From Glandiceps talaboti (taxonomy: Eukaryota > Hemichordata > Enteropneusta > Spengelidae), in contig NC_135564.1 of the NCBI RefSeq assembly GCF_964340395.1, positions 8,530,361-8,594,360 of the forward strand: a DNA stretch of 64,000 nt, given 5' to 3'. The notes under the pieces are model-generated. The model made no database searches. It had not been told where the DNA came from and was given only the letters and a program-made list of their open reading frames with translations. Position numbers and translations under genes: made by a program. Positions 25,217 to 38,983 of the stretch are shown one piece after another; within the stretch, counting starts at the first letter, position 1; the number at the start of each line of letters is the position of its first letter.

Positions 25217-28200
25217 CTTTAAAAATGAAGGACAACATTTACGTAATTAGTTATACAGAGATAGAAACAGAATAAATAGACCTTTGGCCATTTCTAAGAT
25301 ACATCGCATGTCTCCCCATACAATGCCATGTAGTCTGTATGTGCATGGGAGTTTGCACAACTCCTCAGGGGGATGGTTTTCACCGGACTGTACCCTGGTT
25401 TATCAGTGAAATCCTTCTCTGTCACCGATGGCATGTAGTATGTATTCTATAAAATCACTCATATTTATAAAGAAATCAATATTTCTTTCCATCATTTCAT
25501 GATGAAAATGTTATTTATATATAATTGTAAATTTTATTTTTTTATTTATTTATTTACTTTGAGAACATACTCATAAAAATAACATATAAAACACATACAA
25601 AAGACAAAGTGAAATACGACAAAAATACAAGAGACAGTCGTCAAGGTAACATGAACAAGTGAAAGGAAAGGTTATACTGAAAGAAGCCTAAAATGTAATA
25701 AAGACAAAACAAGTCTAAACATAACATAATGAAGTCGTCTCACGTAATAAATCTTAGAACTGGAAAATCGACCATTACAAGGTACCTTCAATTATCCTAG
25801 GCCTTGCCTAAGGCTCAATCAATTGTTTTCGATCTTGAATTTCCCCAATTCACTTTTCTGTTGATTAATCTACTACACTGGTGAAATGTGAATGTCAACG
25901 TTCAAAATTTGAAGTCTTAAACAACTATTTAGATATACGTGTGGTTATTCCGAAGGTATTTGGGCAGTCTTTCCATTTAAATTAGTAATACGGCCTTGTG
26001 TAGGAATTTTAAGCAAAACAGAATGTGTTTGTTTTTTCTAAATCTACCGACATACTTACCCACATACGGATGGCAAACAAAGGCTTTAACGGATGGTACC
26101 TAATGAAAGCTTATTCCAGGTCTTTTTGAAATAATAAAAGAAATTTATGTGTTCACCATCTTGTTTTCAATGCTTTCAACAATCAATATTTTCCAACAGA
26201 GTTTAACATAATGTTGACAGCCACTTTAGACTCTATAATGGGTTTATTCAAATATCGTTTCGATCTCAATGTAAAGAATTTCTTTGGTGACCCCTGATTT
26301 ATTTCTAGAATTTTAGTAGATTAAGTTTTCATTAATAAAGTACCAGCAAAAGTTCAAGTTGATAAATTCTAAGGAACAGATTACAGTAATTCTCTTTAGG
26401 AATCGACATCTGGGTTGATATCCTCTGTCATAAAAAATGTATATTCTCTACATAAGAATACATTGTTAATGTTAACGTTTATTTTAAAAATTGACTAAAT
26501 AAACAAGAACTCTATTATTAGATGGCCAATGTCTGGTGCGTGGATCTATTTTTCTTTTTAAAACATTTCTGCAGGAACTGCATGTGCATATAAACACAAC
26601 TTGAGATTCTAACTAGTTTTGCACTAAAGCAAACTTTTGAATGGAAAGCTGCAGATTCACAAATAAGGCCTAATAAAAAAACTGTGTGTTCCGATTACGC
26701 TCAATTTAGAATAGTTGGGGTAGGTAGATTTTCCATTTCAATTTTTTTCTGTGTGAGTGTCTAGTTCAGGTTTTCCATTGTTTTCCAAATGGTCTCTGTG
26801 CTGTTTATTTCTTCCTCTCAGATGTACAGCCATTACAGATTGGGAAATGGGTTTTATTTTGTCTTTTTAAGTTGATGTCACTTTCTACATCCACTATTTC
26901 TCATGAGACTTCATAATTTTTGCGAATTTATTATTTTTTCTCAAATACGTAAAAAAAATGTATAGGGTCAGCAGTGAAAAGCTAGGTGGGGTCAGGTAAC
27001 TGGAACCAAACAATTATATTTTTTAGGCCTAACATAAAATACATTCTGATTTCAGTATATTACGATTTTCTTTAGCTAGGTCTTGTAGGTCAGATAACCC
27101 AACTAATCTATTCATCTTCAAAGGTCCAATTAGCCTGTGTTTGCATCTCTAGAACTGTTTGAAATGTCACTACTTAGAGGATTAACGAAACTGATAACAG
27201 CTAACAACATATCAAACCTTCTTTTGCCTGATATGATTTAGACCTTTACAATAACCTTGCAATTGTTACAACGCTTTTGGTTATAGTGATTTTGATAAAT
27301 ATGATGTATACGACGATTTAAATAATAAATTTGTTCTTGAATAAAAAAGGAATTTGCCTTGAAGTGGAATAAACGTGTATTCAAATTGCTATAAATTTCA
27401 ATGAGGCTTCATGAAGTACCCTGGAGAAACACACTGAGGCACACACAGTAGTAACACAGTGTAAACACTGCTGTAGTGAATCAGAATGAACAATTTTTCA
27501 ATGGCACAAACAAAGGCAAAAATACAACACTTCAAAAAAAAGATAAGAACTAGTTGTCATAACTAATGAATACAAACAATATACCTCAAAATTAAATGTA
27601 CTGGTTGGATGATATTATCTAGGAACAGTAAGGTGACTTTCAAGTGTAGGCTATGATGAAATGTTGTAATGTACATACATGTTTATGTGTCAGGAATATC
27701 CAAAAAAAGTGCTGGCAAGCTGAGTAGCTTTCTATTTTTTCACAATTGTTGATTTAGCAGTTTTTATAAGGCCCATTATCATAGTACATGTACTAGGAAA
27801 ACACACACAAAAGCAAGTGATGAGAGCTTGAAACTGCACTTGCTGGCTAATAAAAGCATACCAGCATAATTAGCTTCCTTTTACACCTTCCATTATCGTA
27901 TCGTGGGTGAAATTTGGGCTAGTTACTGTGATATTGAAGTTGCAGGTTGACCATGACCTCCAAATAAATTGAAATGTTACTTCCAGATACATTTGAAAGC
28001 TTTCAAGAGGCTTTTAAATGGGATGGTTAGATCTACAACTAATGTACTAAAACCTTTCCTTGTATCCATTAAAGTGCAATTTTCTTACTACATGTATTTG
28101 CAAACTCATTAATAAAATCATAAGAGCTTTTTAAAATGACATTTTCTTTTGTGAAGTGAATATGACAAAAACATAAGGGTCAAGGTTGTCTAAAATTAGT

Positions 28201-31200
28201 GGAAAAATTATGAGTAAACAGCATGTGGAACATGTAATATTTACAATGAAAAACAATTGAGCAGAATAGATATAAGTACATATGATATAGTAATTTTCAT
28301 ATTTTGTTTTGCATTCTAAATATCAAAGTTTCCATTTTCACACTAATTCTTTTGTAAATTATGATTAATTTCCTTTTCAAATTTCTGAATTTTAATGCTA
28401 CAATTTTAATGCTTAATATTTCATTTTTGTATTGTAATAACTAACTTCAATGTTACAATTTAAATAGTTTACAATACATTCAGTTAATTATGTAACTACT
28501 GAAATGAAAATTATGATAAATTGAGTCCAGCTGAAGGCCTGTTGAAATAAATGAAAAAATGAACAAAAACAAACAAATGGGAAAACTAAGATGCAGATAT
28601 TTCTCAAATATACATATACCACATTTCTGATTCTGATTTTTAGCATTACTTTTATGTTGTTGATCCAATAGCCAGTTATATACAGTTAAAAGTGGTGCAA
28701 TAATACTTTGTCAATCTGTTGACAACGACTGAAGTATGCAGTTGAAAATTTCACGTAGCAATTTTCAAGTTTTGTATTTGGAGTAAAATTTTAATGTAAT
28801 ACATGATATGAGGTTACCAACACATATCAATTCTCATTTGACAATGTTACTTTACAGAGTACATAAATGTACATTTTTGTTATGAATCAAAAATATTAAA
28901 AACATTTTGTTTCCTTGTGAGTCATCACATAGTAAGTTTTACGGAACACACATTTTATGATGGTATGACCAAGAAATTGCTGTACCTGACAGAGGCATGG
29001 CAAATTAGCTTAAGGTTCACACTGGTACATATAGATTTTGTTCCTGGGTCAGGGTGACAAGGTGACATTCAAGGTCAGGGTGACAAAATGTACATATCTG
29101 AAATATGAGTTTCTAAGGATTCCACGTTCCTTAATGGCATAATTTTCCATCTTACATGATTTTTTTTTATGTGAATTTCTTCAAAAGGATCTAAAAGTAC
29201 ATTTGATTGACATTGGTTGAGAAAAAGTGGAAAAGAAAAGATTTTTTTTTTTTGAAAAGAATTTCATTTGGACCACGATCATGAATGCAAGCCGGCCGTA
29301 ACTGGAACTGTCTTGTATTAGTTGAACAGATGAACTGCTCAGGTGGCTCTAAAAATAGTCATTAACTTCTTTTCAAAATATTGCACACCTTATCTTTGAC
29401 GAGTTTTAATGCACAACGTTTCTTTACAATATTATCATCTATATATGAAGAATATTCATTACCACACACTTCATTGAAAACATATGCAACTGAACCAAAT
29501 GTAGTGTTATTTCAAATCGAATGTAAAATGTCGTCGTTGTTGACGTGACAACCAGATAAAGACAGATTTGTAATCCCACTTAACTTCTTCGAAAACATAC
29601 ATTTTGTATCTGTCCAATTCCACATAATGGTAGTTTATTTTACAGAAATCACAGGTTTGTAGTGGTGTATACATAAACTTCAAATGCATTCATTATAGTT
29701 CAAGTATGCAGTACCTAAGTTTGATTGTATATATCTTTTCATATATGACAATAAGTAGACTTTATCTCGTACACACAAAGAAGGTAGTGCACCTGAGCTC
29801 TATCTATCATAATTATGCATTTGAAGTTTGGTCCTCTCTCTCCCAAGTTGCATGACTTTCCTTTCGTACGGGGAGAAAGAGGATTAAGTACCAGTACATA
29901 ATGACATATTCAGTCATGTTTGTAGGTATTTACAATGTCTTAGCTTGGTTCTTTGGTTTAGCAACTAAAAGTGTTTTCAATAACCAGTCAAATGTGTTTG
30001 TCCAAAGTTCTACTCACACTTGTATTAAAGTATGATTAAAGTGTTATATAATATGACAGAAGCACATGATACGCAAGTGCAAGTGTAGTGTACTTGGGTA
30101 TTTTCCATGAATGCTTACGGTGTCTTAAATTTGCATATAATATTTACACAAACATAAAGAGTGAAAGTGTAGCAGAAAATACTGTAAGTATGCATGGGTG
30201 CACATACCCACACTGGCACTGACTGTTATCATCACATACTATGCTTATCAATAACGACACATCTATTTCATAAAACCATATTAAGTATTAAAGTCCACAT
30301 CATTGACAAAATAATCACGAACATGTGCATCACCATTTCTGAAAAGGTCACTAACTTTAAATGTGTAAGAACAAATTGATCTATTTCAACCCATTTCATT
30401 ATACCTAATGATGTTAAACTTTGCATGAGTGACAAACACATGGATTTCTTATTTTTTGCTTTTTACCTCTCCTTGGTTTAGCCAAGCAGAAACAGATCTT
30501 AATCTGTCTCTAGCGTATGTATTTAATTTACTTCATTAGCGAATACAGCTGATAATGGAAGTATCCTATCTAATAATAGATGCTAGTCTTTTGTGAAGAG
30601 TACCTATTCACTGTTACATTTAAATATTTAAAAGTGAAGCAACTACAGCAATACAAGGAAAGGTCTATCATATAATCTAATTTCAAGAACATTCAGTTAA
30701 TTTTTTATTGAATTTATATCTTTCCTTTGGGAACAACCCATGTCAATTAAAGTTGAACAAGTTCAGTTTATAAACTTTTTATTCAAGTGAAAATACTAAT
30801 ACATGAAACATAATTTGCTACATTATTGTAATATCGTTATATGGTTAAAGACACTGTCAGAGCCGTCTGAATACTTTAAAATGCACATTATTTTTTATTC
30901 ACAATGCAATTCACATTATTTCAACAAACCATTTTATTTCCTTGCCCTAGCCAGCAGGTGCATAAACAAATTGTAATCACCCAATAAGTTTGTCAACAAA
31001 CTACATTATGTACAAAATACTAGCTATGTCATGTTCTCAAACGATAAACATAATTATACATAATTGCTGTTATATTTCTCAGCTAAATCACAACATGTAT
31101 GAGTACAGACTTTCAAGTCAAAGTATACATGTACATGCATAGTAATGATGTTGATGTTAATCTTTCTGGGAAAACGATTGGCAGAAGTTATATTTTGAAT

Positions 31201-34200
31201 ACAACTCTTTAATCATTAACAAGATTTACTGAAGGTAAATTTGTTGGTGTAAATGTACTTTTATTGGTTATTACTATAGGTATGTCCTAGTAAGTTAGGT
31301 AACCTGGTAAGACCTCAGATCTGCACTCACAAGGTTGCTGGACAAAGGCCAAGGATGACAGTATCTCTGGTGCGCAGCTCCAGGTGGCATGTGGTTGCTT
31401 TTTGAGTTAGTAGTATTGCTTGAGGGTCTAGCAACTAGACTAATTGTTGAGATGCAGCACTCTGACATGCAATACCCTAATCTACACTGCATGTTATCTG
31501 TGATTGATTGCAAACTAAATCTAAGGCAGTGTATCTCTATCAAGACAGGTAAATCAGCCATTTCCAAAGGTTAATAACTTTGAACTTGTGAGAACACGTC
31601 TGCGTAATGATGTTCAACTGTGCTTAATTGACAATCCGAATGGATTTCTTTGTGTTTTCAAATTGCATTCTTTGTGTTTATCGAAGCACTAACTGGCAGT
31701 AACTGATCTTCATTTCTTTCCGTTGAAAGTTATATCAACCATTTTCAAACAAACCAATAACTTTGAGTTAGTTAGAACACTGAATCTATTACCTTGTACC
31801 TAATGATGTTAAACTGTGCTTGATTGACAAACAAATGGATTTCTTTGTATTTTCAAATTTACAATCTTTGTGTTTATCCAAGCAGTATCTGATCTTAATT
31901 TGTTTCTATTGTAAAATACACCAACTGCTTCCAAAAAGATTAATAACTTTAAACTTGTGAGAACATTTTGATGTATTTCATCTCACCTATTACCTTGTAC
32001 CTAATGATGTTATTTTTTCAACTGTGCCTGACAATTGGATTTCTTTGTATTTTCAAATTTACATTCTTTGTGTTTATCCAAGCAGTAGCTAAGTTTAATT
32101 TGTTTCTGTCCTACATTTTACAGGTCTGGATAACTACTACATCATTAGCGAATACACAGCTGATAATGGACATGTCCAATCAAATCTAATAACTCAATAA
32201 ATCCCTGACTTTTTTATCTATCTAAGCCACATTGTACATATGACAATGAAGGAAAATACAGTACGGAAAGCTGTACCAAATGAACAGATATCCTGGACAT
32301 ATCACATTCTGATAATATCAAAGCGACTTTGAGTAACGTTGAAAAATTTAATCAAGATAAAAATCTGAAAATTAGTAGTTTCCTTCAGAGACCTGGTTGT
32401 AAATTTCCTTTTGAAGAAGAGAGGGATTAATATCTCAAAATGTTGTTGTCTATTCAGAACAATGTCTATTCAATACATACAACTAATTTCTGTATTGCCG
32501 ATATTGGCTTGTCAAGGACAGGAAAAGGTATCTCAAGGAAGCTCGTCACAGCAAAGAATAGACTCTTTTATCATAAATTGTAAAGCAGAGCATTTTACAA
32601 TTTAACTTGTCATCAATCTATAATAGGATTAAGTTATCAACTTATCTCAGACTACTAACTATGAAGAAGATTTGGTGACTTACTGTCTTAAATCGGATTA
32701 ATTTGTGATCCCGGAATTCAGTCAATTGTGCTCGCAGAGTCAGGTCACTGTTGACAAGGAAAGCTTCCCGACATTTCTGATAAAGATCTTGGAATGACAA
32801 TCCTGGAACATAAAAAGATATGTCAATCACATACTTTGGTCTTTAACCGGACAATCAGATGATACTTCCTCAATATAAAGCTTACTTGCTACCAAAGCTT
32901 TACATTCGAAATCAGATAGATTTTCTAACAAATCTTCTTTTGAGGTCTTTACAATTGGGGAGACAACCAAGATTAAAAAAATCAAAAGAATTTATTGTAC
33001 AAGATAAGATCACTTGAGATTGAAATAGTCACTTGGTCATATAAACTTTGGATGAAAATGTCAATGAAAGGAATCTATAATTAGCAAATGTTACAACATT
33101 TTAGTTTTTCTAGGTAAACATGTTTTGCTGTGATGAACTACATTTGGTGTTTGTGGTATCCTGAATATAAGCTTATTCTTTTTGCCAAATATTATCAATC
33201 AATCAATCAATCATCCATGGTACTTTGTTTGGAGAAAATAATAAATGGAATTATCAGGGATCTTGGGACCTGTAACCCTGTTTGAGGGAAAACTGAATCA
33301 TAACACCACCCCCCCCCCCCCCCCCCCCAACACATTTAAAAAACCAATACACTTACCCATATATGTTGAGTTGTCCTTTTGTTCTAACTGGTATTTAGCA
33401 AGTAGAAGGAATATACCTCTGAAGATTTTTTTGGGGAAAAGAGAAATCGTTAAGAATTCATTTTCATTTCAGCAGCCCCTAACAGTTACACAAATTACAG
33501 AAATTTCTTAAGGTGAACCAAATGCATGGACTTGGGATGATACACAATGTCATTTAATCAATGCACACAAACATACAAACACAATATCGTTCAACTGATG
33601 CACACTTATTTTATAACACCACTGCATACCCTGATGTTAGTTTTTGACATTCAAGGCTATAAGGTAAATTGATTTCAGTGGCATCTAAGTTGACATATTG
33701 AATTATATTCTGCCTTTAAATCAAGGGAATCAAATCTGTCATTTTTCAGCAAATGTTAGCACACCTGGATACAATCCTTTCATCAGAACTTAAAAATTGT
33801 CATGTTTCAGCTCAGAATCAGAGTGCCTCCTCGTTTGTTTTTTGATGGAAATGAAAGTAAACACCGTGCTCCTGGAGAACATGAAGTCAATTAATCAAAC
33901 TACACCATTGAACAGGACTGTGATGAGTACTTAGTCTACTTACTATCTTTCAATTGACTGGTTAGATGCACTGACTGAGGAACAACTTTGAAACACAGTG
34001 AAAAGTAGATAAATAATGGAAAACTCATGTCATACATGTACTTCAATCAGTGCATCATTGGTACAGATTGTCATGTATAATGATCAAACTAAAAGATGGC
34101 GCTATACACATGTAACTGTAGATGAATCAAGTTTTAAATACTTATCAAACAATGTAAAACCAGTTGATGTCAGTCATACACTGAGTAAACTGAGAATTCA

Positions 34201-37200
34201 CACAAGCAGTGAATGCTAACCTTGCATTTGATGGAGGACTTCTCATGATGTGTGTAAGTTAAGTAAACTGAGAATTCACACAAGCAGTGAACGCTAACCT
34301 TGCATTTGATGGTGAACTTCTCATGATGTGTGCAAGTGACCTGAGAACTAACATAAAGAGTGAACGCTAACCTTGCATTTGATGGTAGACTCCTCATAAC
34401 ATGTGTAAGTGAACTGAGGGCTAACACACCAGACTGCTGTACAAGTAGGGAGTTCTCATACGATGTCTCCTCTATATATGGTTCATAGCTTGTAACATCA
34501 TACCATAACCAATTAAAGCGACTAGATTTAGTTTGGTCCCATACTGAAAATAACAACACAAAAAGAAAACATGCATATCATGACTTTATTTTTGTAAGAA
34601 ATATCTTTCACAATGAAAACAAACTGACCGTAACAAATTACACCATAGCACACCCCTGACGAAGCTGATGAGATGTCGGCGAAAATTTGGTATTTGCCTC
34701 CAAGAATTTTTGTTTGACTTTGTGAGTGGAAATGAACCCAGAGTCCATGACCAATCATTCTTGTATATTATTTTATGTAACGAGGGTGAGCCATACAGGT
34801 TAATATTAAACATATTTTGGTACAAGTCTTCATATTATAAAATTCTGAATGACCTAAATAATCTTGATGTCTATGTGAACAAGTTACTGATGTATTCATT
34901 CCTATAAGAGACATACACATACATGTACAGTCACATACAAACAGTGCAATTACTGAAGTTTTGCAACAACCCACTGGCAAAAAGCTGTCGATCTGTGGCT
35001 GTACCAAGGATGACAGTACTCTATAATTCATGACTTGTGCATCCATTGTAGAGTTAATTCATTTTGCTGCTGGCTGTTGATACGGAAAACATGTCTAGAC
35101 TTCTCCAGAACATCAACTTTCAAAACAAAAAAATGCACAGGCCTAGAAGTCTAGAGTACATGTACATGTTATTGACAGTTTCCTTGTAAGCCTGTGGTTG
35201 CTTTTAAAATTAGGAGCATTGCTCAAGGGTCTAGAAGCTACACTAAAATACACATTTGCTTATGCATTGTTTTCTCTTGTGTTCTTTCCATCCACATTTA
35301 TGAATCCAAGTTTAGTGTTTTTAACTTTTTTCAGAAAGTTCTACTTCAAATAATCAAGAAAGTGTAGGTAGCAATGTTATGATCATGTGACATATCATAC
35401 ACCAATTAGGTCATCCAAAATCAAATAATGATCATGTGACCAGTGATAAACCAATCAAGTCATCCCAATCATATTATGATTATGTGACTTGTGATGAACC
35501 AATCAGGTCATCTCAAATCATATCATGACCATGTGACAGGTGATAAACCAATAAGGTCATTCTAAATCATATAATGATCATGTGATAGGTGATAACCCAA
35601 TAGGGTCATTCTAAAATATAAGCCCATGACGACTTACCTAGTGGTGCATTGATGTGATCAATGGAAGCTATGAGATGAACTCTTGGAATCTGGGCCAACA
35701 AACTGAGAATACTTTGAGCTTTATCTCCTCTCAACATAGGACCATCAATATTATGAACTATTAGGAACAAATCATCTGTAATGTTGAATACAAGTCTCCA
35801 TTTAAGATATAGTCCCAAACTAGTGTGTTACATGGCAAACTTATTGTGCAAATTTGAATGGTGTCTCTAGATACAAAACTTCATGACTTCTTGACCAATT
35901 TATTTGACATTGAATATGGAGGCCCTCCACACTTTGACCTCCATTGGAGGTTAAAGTCAAAGGTCAATTCAAAAAACTTACCTTTGCTTATAATGGGTAT
36001 AGACATTTAAATGGAGCCCTTGTGTATTCAACTTCTTGAGTTAAAGTAGAAAGAATTTTTGGGTCATTTCACCATTAGCAAGCCTACCATTGATAATGTG
36101 GGAGTAGACACTTGAATGGTGTCCATAAATGTATAAAACCTTTTGGTGATAACAGGCACAGTGTGGTTTTTCTATCATAAATATGGCCCCATTTGCTAAA
36201 TAGGTCAAGGTAACGAAATTGAGTGACATGCACATGCCTTGTGTCACCCAGTACAACCAAACACAAGAATAAAATCTCATCATCAATTGAAATGTTTGAA
36301 GAAGACATTCTATGCCAAAGGTCAAGGTATTACAAGTAAGCTCATATTTGATAATATAGATGTAGAGTAGACATGTGAATGGAGTCACTACATATTACCC
36401 CCAAAAGTTATGATGCAACTTGTGAAATTTTACCATTCAGCCATATTGATTCAGCTGCAAAACAAAGTGACATACATATGTCTCTCATATGTTACCTTTG
36501 TGCCAGGTTTGGATGAAGTCAGTTGGTGCATGCCAAAGACATGAGGGTGAATGCATGCAAGTATGCACAGATGCATGGACAGGCACATGGCCAGAATACA
36601 ACATATAAGCCCCTCCAGGCAGAGCCTGTCGGGGGACTAAAACAATGTTATGAAATAACGATAATTATTTGACTAAATGATTGATTGATATTACTTCTGA
36701 TAAACCCAAATCCTAATACAATAACAATAAAGTAAAAAAGTTGGATTTAATTATGGAAAAAAAGTTTCAGTTAAAGATAATTCATTTTGAGTTGTTAATG
36801 AATGGTTTCATCTGTTTACACTCCTACCAAAGTCTTGAGTGAATGAGTGCTAAACACTACTCCACTGTAAAATGTAATTCCCAATTCATCCATTGCACAT
36901 GCTGTGGTGTCCACATGCTGTCTAAGAAAGAAGTGACGTGTATCTTTACCATGCAGAGATGAAATAAACGAACAATTTACGACACACACAAGAAATAAAT
37001 GAAAAAATTTCAATATCAGAAATTACTATAATACATGTACACGAAATCATTCATAGCAGGTTGTCTGTATATTAGTAATCATAAACCAACTCACCTTGAC
37101 CAACTTCAAGACGTTTTTTAATAAACTCACACTGCTCTATAGGGCTTCTAAAACTACCTCTATGTTCTAGGGCATCTTCTGTAATGCTGTTCAAAATCTG

Positions 37201-38936
37201 GTTATTGGAAAAAGGTGAAGTATTTTGTAAATATTCTGAGGTTATAAAAAGGTATAGTATTACAACAACACAGCTTATTTTTACTCACAGTCAAACAATT
37301 CCTTACAAGCAGATTCCAAATTCGCTTGATACAATGAAGAGTCCACAAACATTCATTCTCACAAAACTAATTTTACTCTATCTTCCTTTCTTTCTTTCGT
37401 TCTTTATTCTACAACATTCACTCGTTTGACCATGGTAAATCATTTCGTTCATGAAAATCCATTGATCAATAAATCTAGAGGTTCTCACATCAGAATTCTT
37501 ATTACCTATAAATCTCTCTTTTGATCAGTATGGTACTAAGAAAGCAAGTGTTACGGAGGTTTTAACATGATGAAGATCGAGTCAACCCAGGTGTATGAGG
37601 ACCTGGTTGGACGAGGGTTGCAAGGTGAAATGCTTTAATCTTATGGGCTCACAGAGGCTGAAATGGATTATATGCTCCCTAGAGGGTTGAGGAAAGTATA
37701 TAGGGACATTGTGCCAATATAAGTCTGTGCCAGTGGTAATAATTATAGTGCTATGATCACGAAATTCATTGTGAGAGGCACTTGTACAAAGTGTACAAAT
37801 ATTATGATCTTTATTTAATGTCGTATCAGGTTCATCATCATTTAATGTGGGGAGCCCTCTATCACTGATTCACAGTCATTTCTCATCTCCCCACAACTAA
37901 ACATTGATACTCAGTAACTTACATCTGTGCATGACAAATTCTTGAACTAAACACGATACCCTAACTATAGTATAAAACCCTAGTGAAATAACTAGTTCTA
38001 GAAATAAGTCAAGAAGCCAAGAGATGTAATACAGTATTTGCATATATTAACACTTTTCCAGACCGCATCTATTTTTATTTGTACAAGAATCTCTAAATCT
38101 CAAAATGTTGGTGATTTACTTCTTTTATAAGAGACTCTATTGTCATTTACTTACAATTAAAAATCATGAAACCTTGAAACAAAATGTCATCTGGCTCAAC
38201 AAAAATCTTATTAACAGTGCTACATTTCTCTCTGCTTCAACAAATATCTTTCCAACAGAGACATTTTTCCAACAAGATGATAAAATGTCGCATTGTTGGT
38301 AAGATTTTTGTTAAGTCAGGCAAGAAAATGTAGCAATGTTAAGATTATAATATGTGTAAGATTTTTGTTGAGCCAGATGATGAAACGTGTGCAGCTTTAG
38401 TAACATTTTTGTTGAGCTAGACGACATTTCATTTCAGCTCCAGTGATTTTGATGGTATATTTCTAAAGACCAAGGTAATTTATGACTTACTTGTTTGATT
38501 GTAATGCTTGGAAAGAATCCATTGATGACAATATGAATGAAATCACTTATCACAGTTTGTCTTAATTCATCAATTAACACTCTTTTGGATCCAAGGCCAA
38601 ATAGTAGCAGGTTGAACCCATTGCTGCAACAACCAAAATAATAAGAAAGCATGTATTTGTGTTGATATTTTGTTTGAACTTTTCTTTATTGTGTTCACGC
38701 ACGCATACGCGAAGGGGTGTGTGCACGTGTGTGTGTCTCTGTCGATATGTATGTATGTATGTATGTGTGTATGTATGTATGTATGTATGTATGTATGTAT
38801 GTATGTATGTATGTATGTATGTACGTACGTACGTACGTACGTACGTGCGTATGTATGTATGTATGTATGTATGTATGTATGTACATGTATGTATGTAATA
38901 TGTATGTATGTATGTACATGTATGTATGCATGCATG

Positions 38937-38983
<47 letters not shown>

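Larger units (their letters stand above)
25217..32683 (-). other. ORC2: ORC2 intron 12 (7.5 kb)
   Basis: No other gene is visible inside. It holds a decayed family C copy (about 28912-29034), family F copy 2 (30900-31110) and the family E array (30330-32175). The rest is AT-rich unique sequence. Confidence 0.85.

Noticed and set aside
34221-34371. Extending ORC2 exon 10 through the two extra donor copies
   Set aside because: Both extensions put exon 11 out of frame, with a stop after seven codons, and the extra residues have no match in the family.
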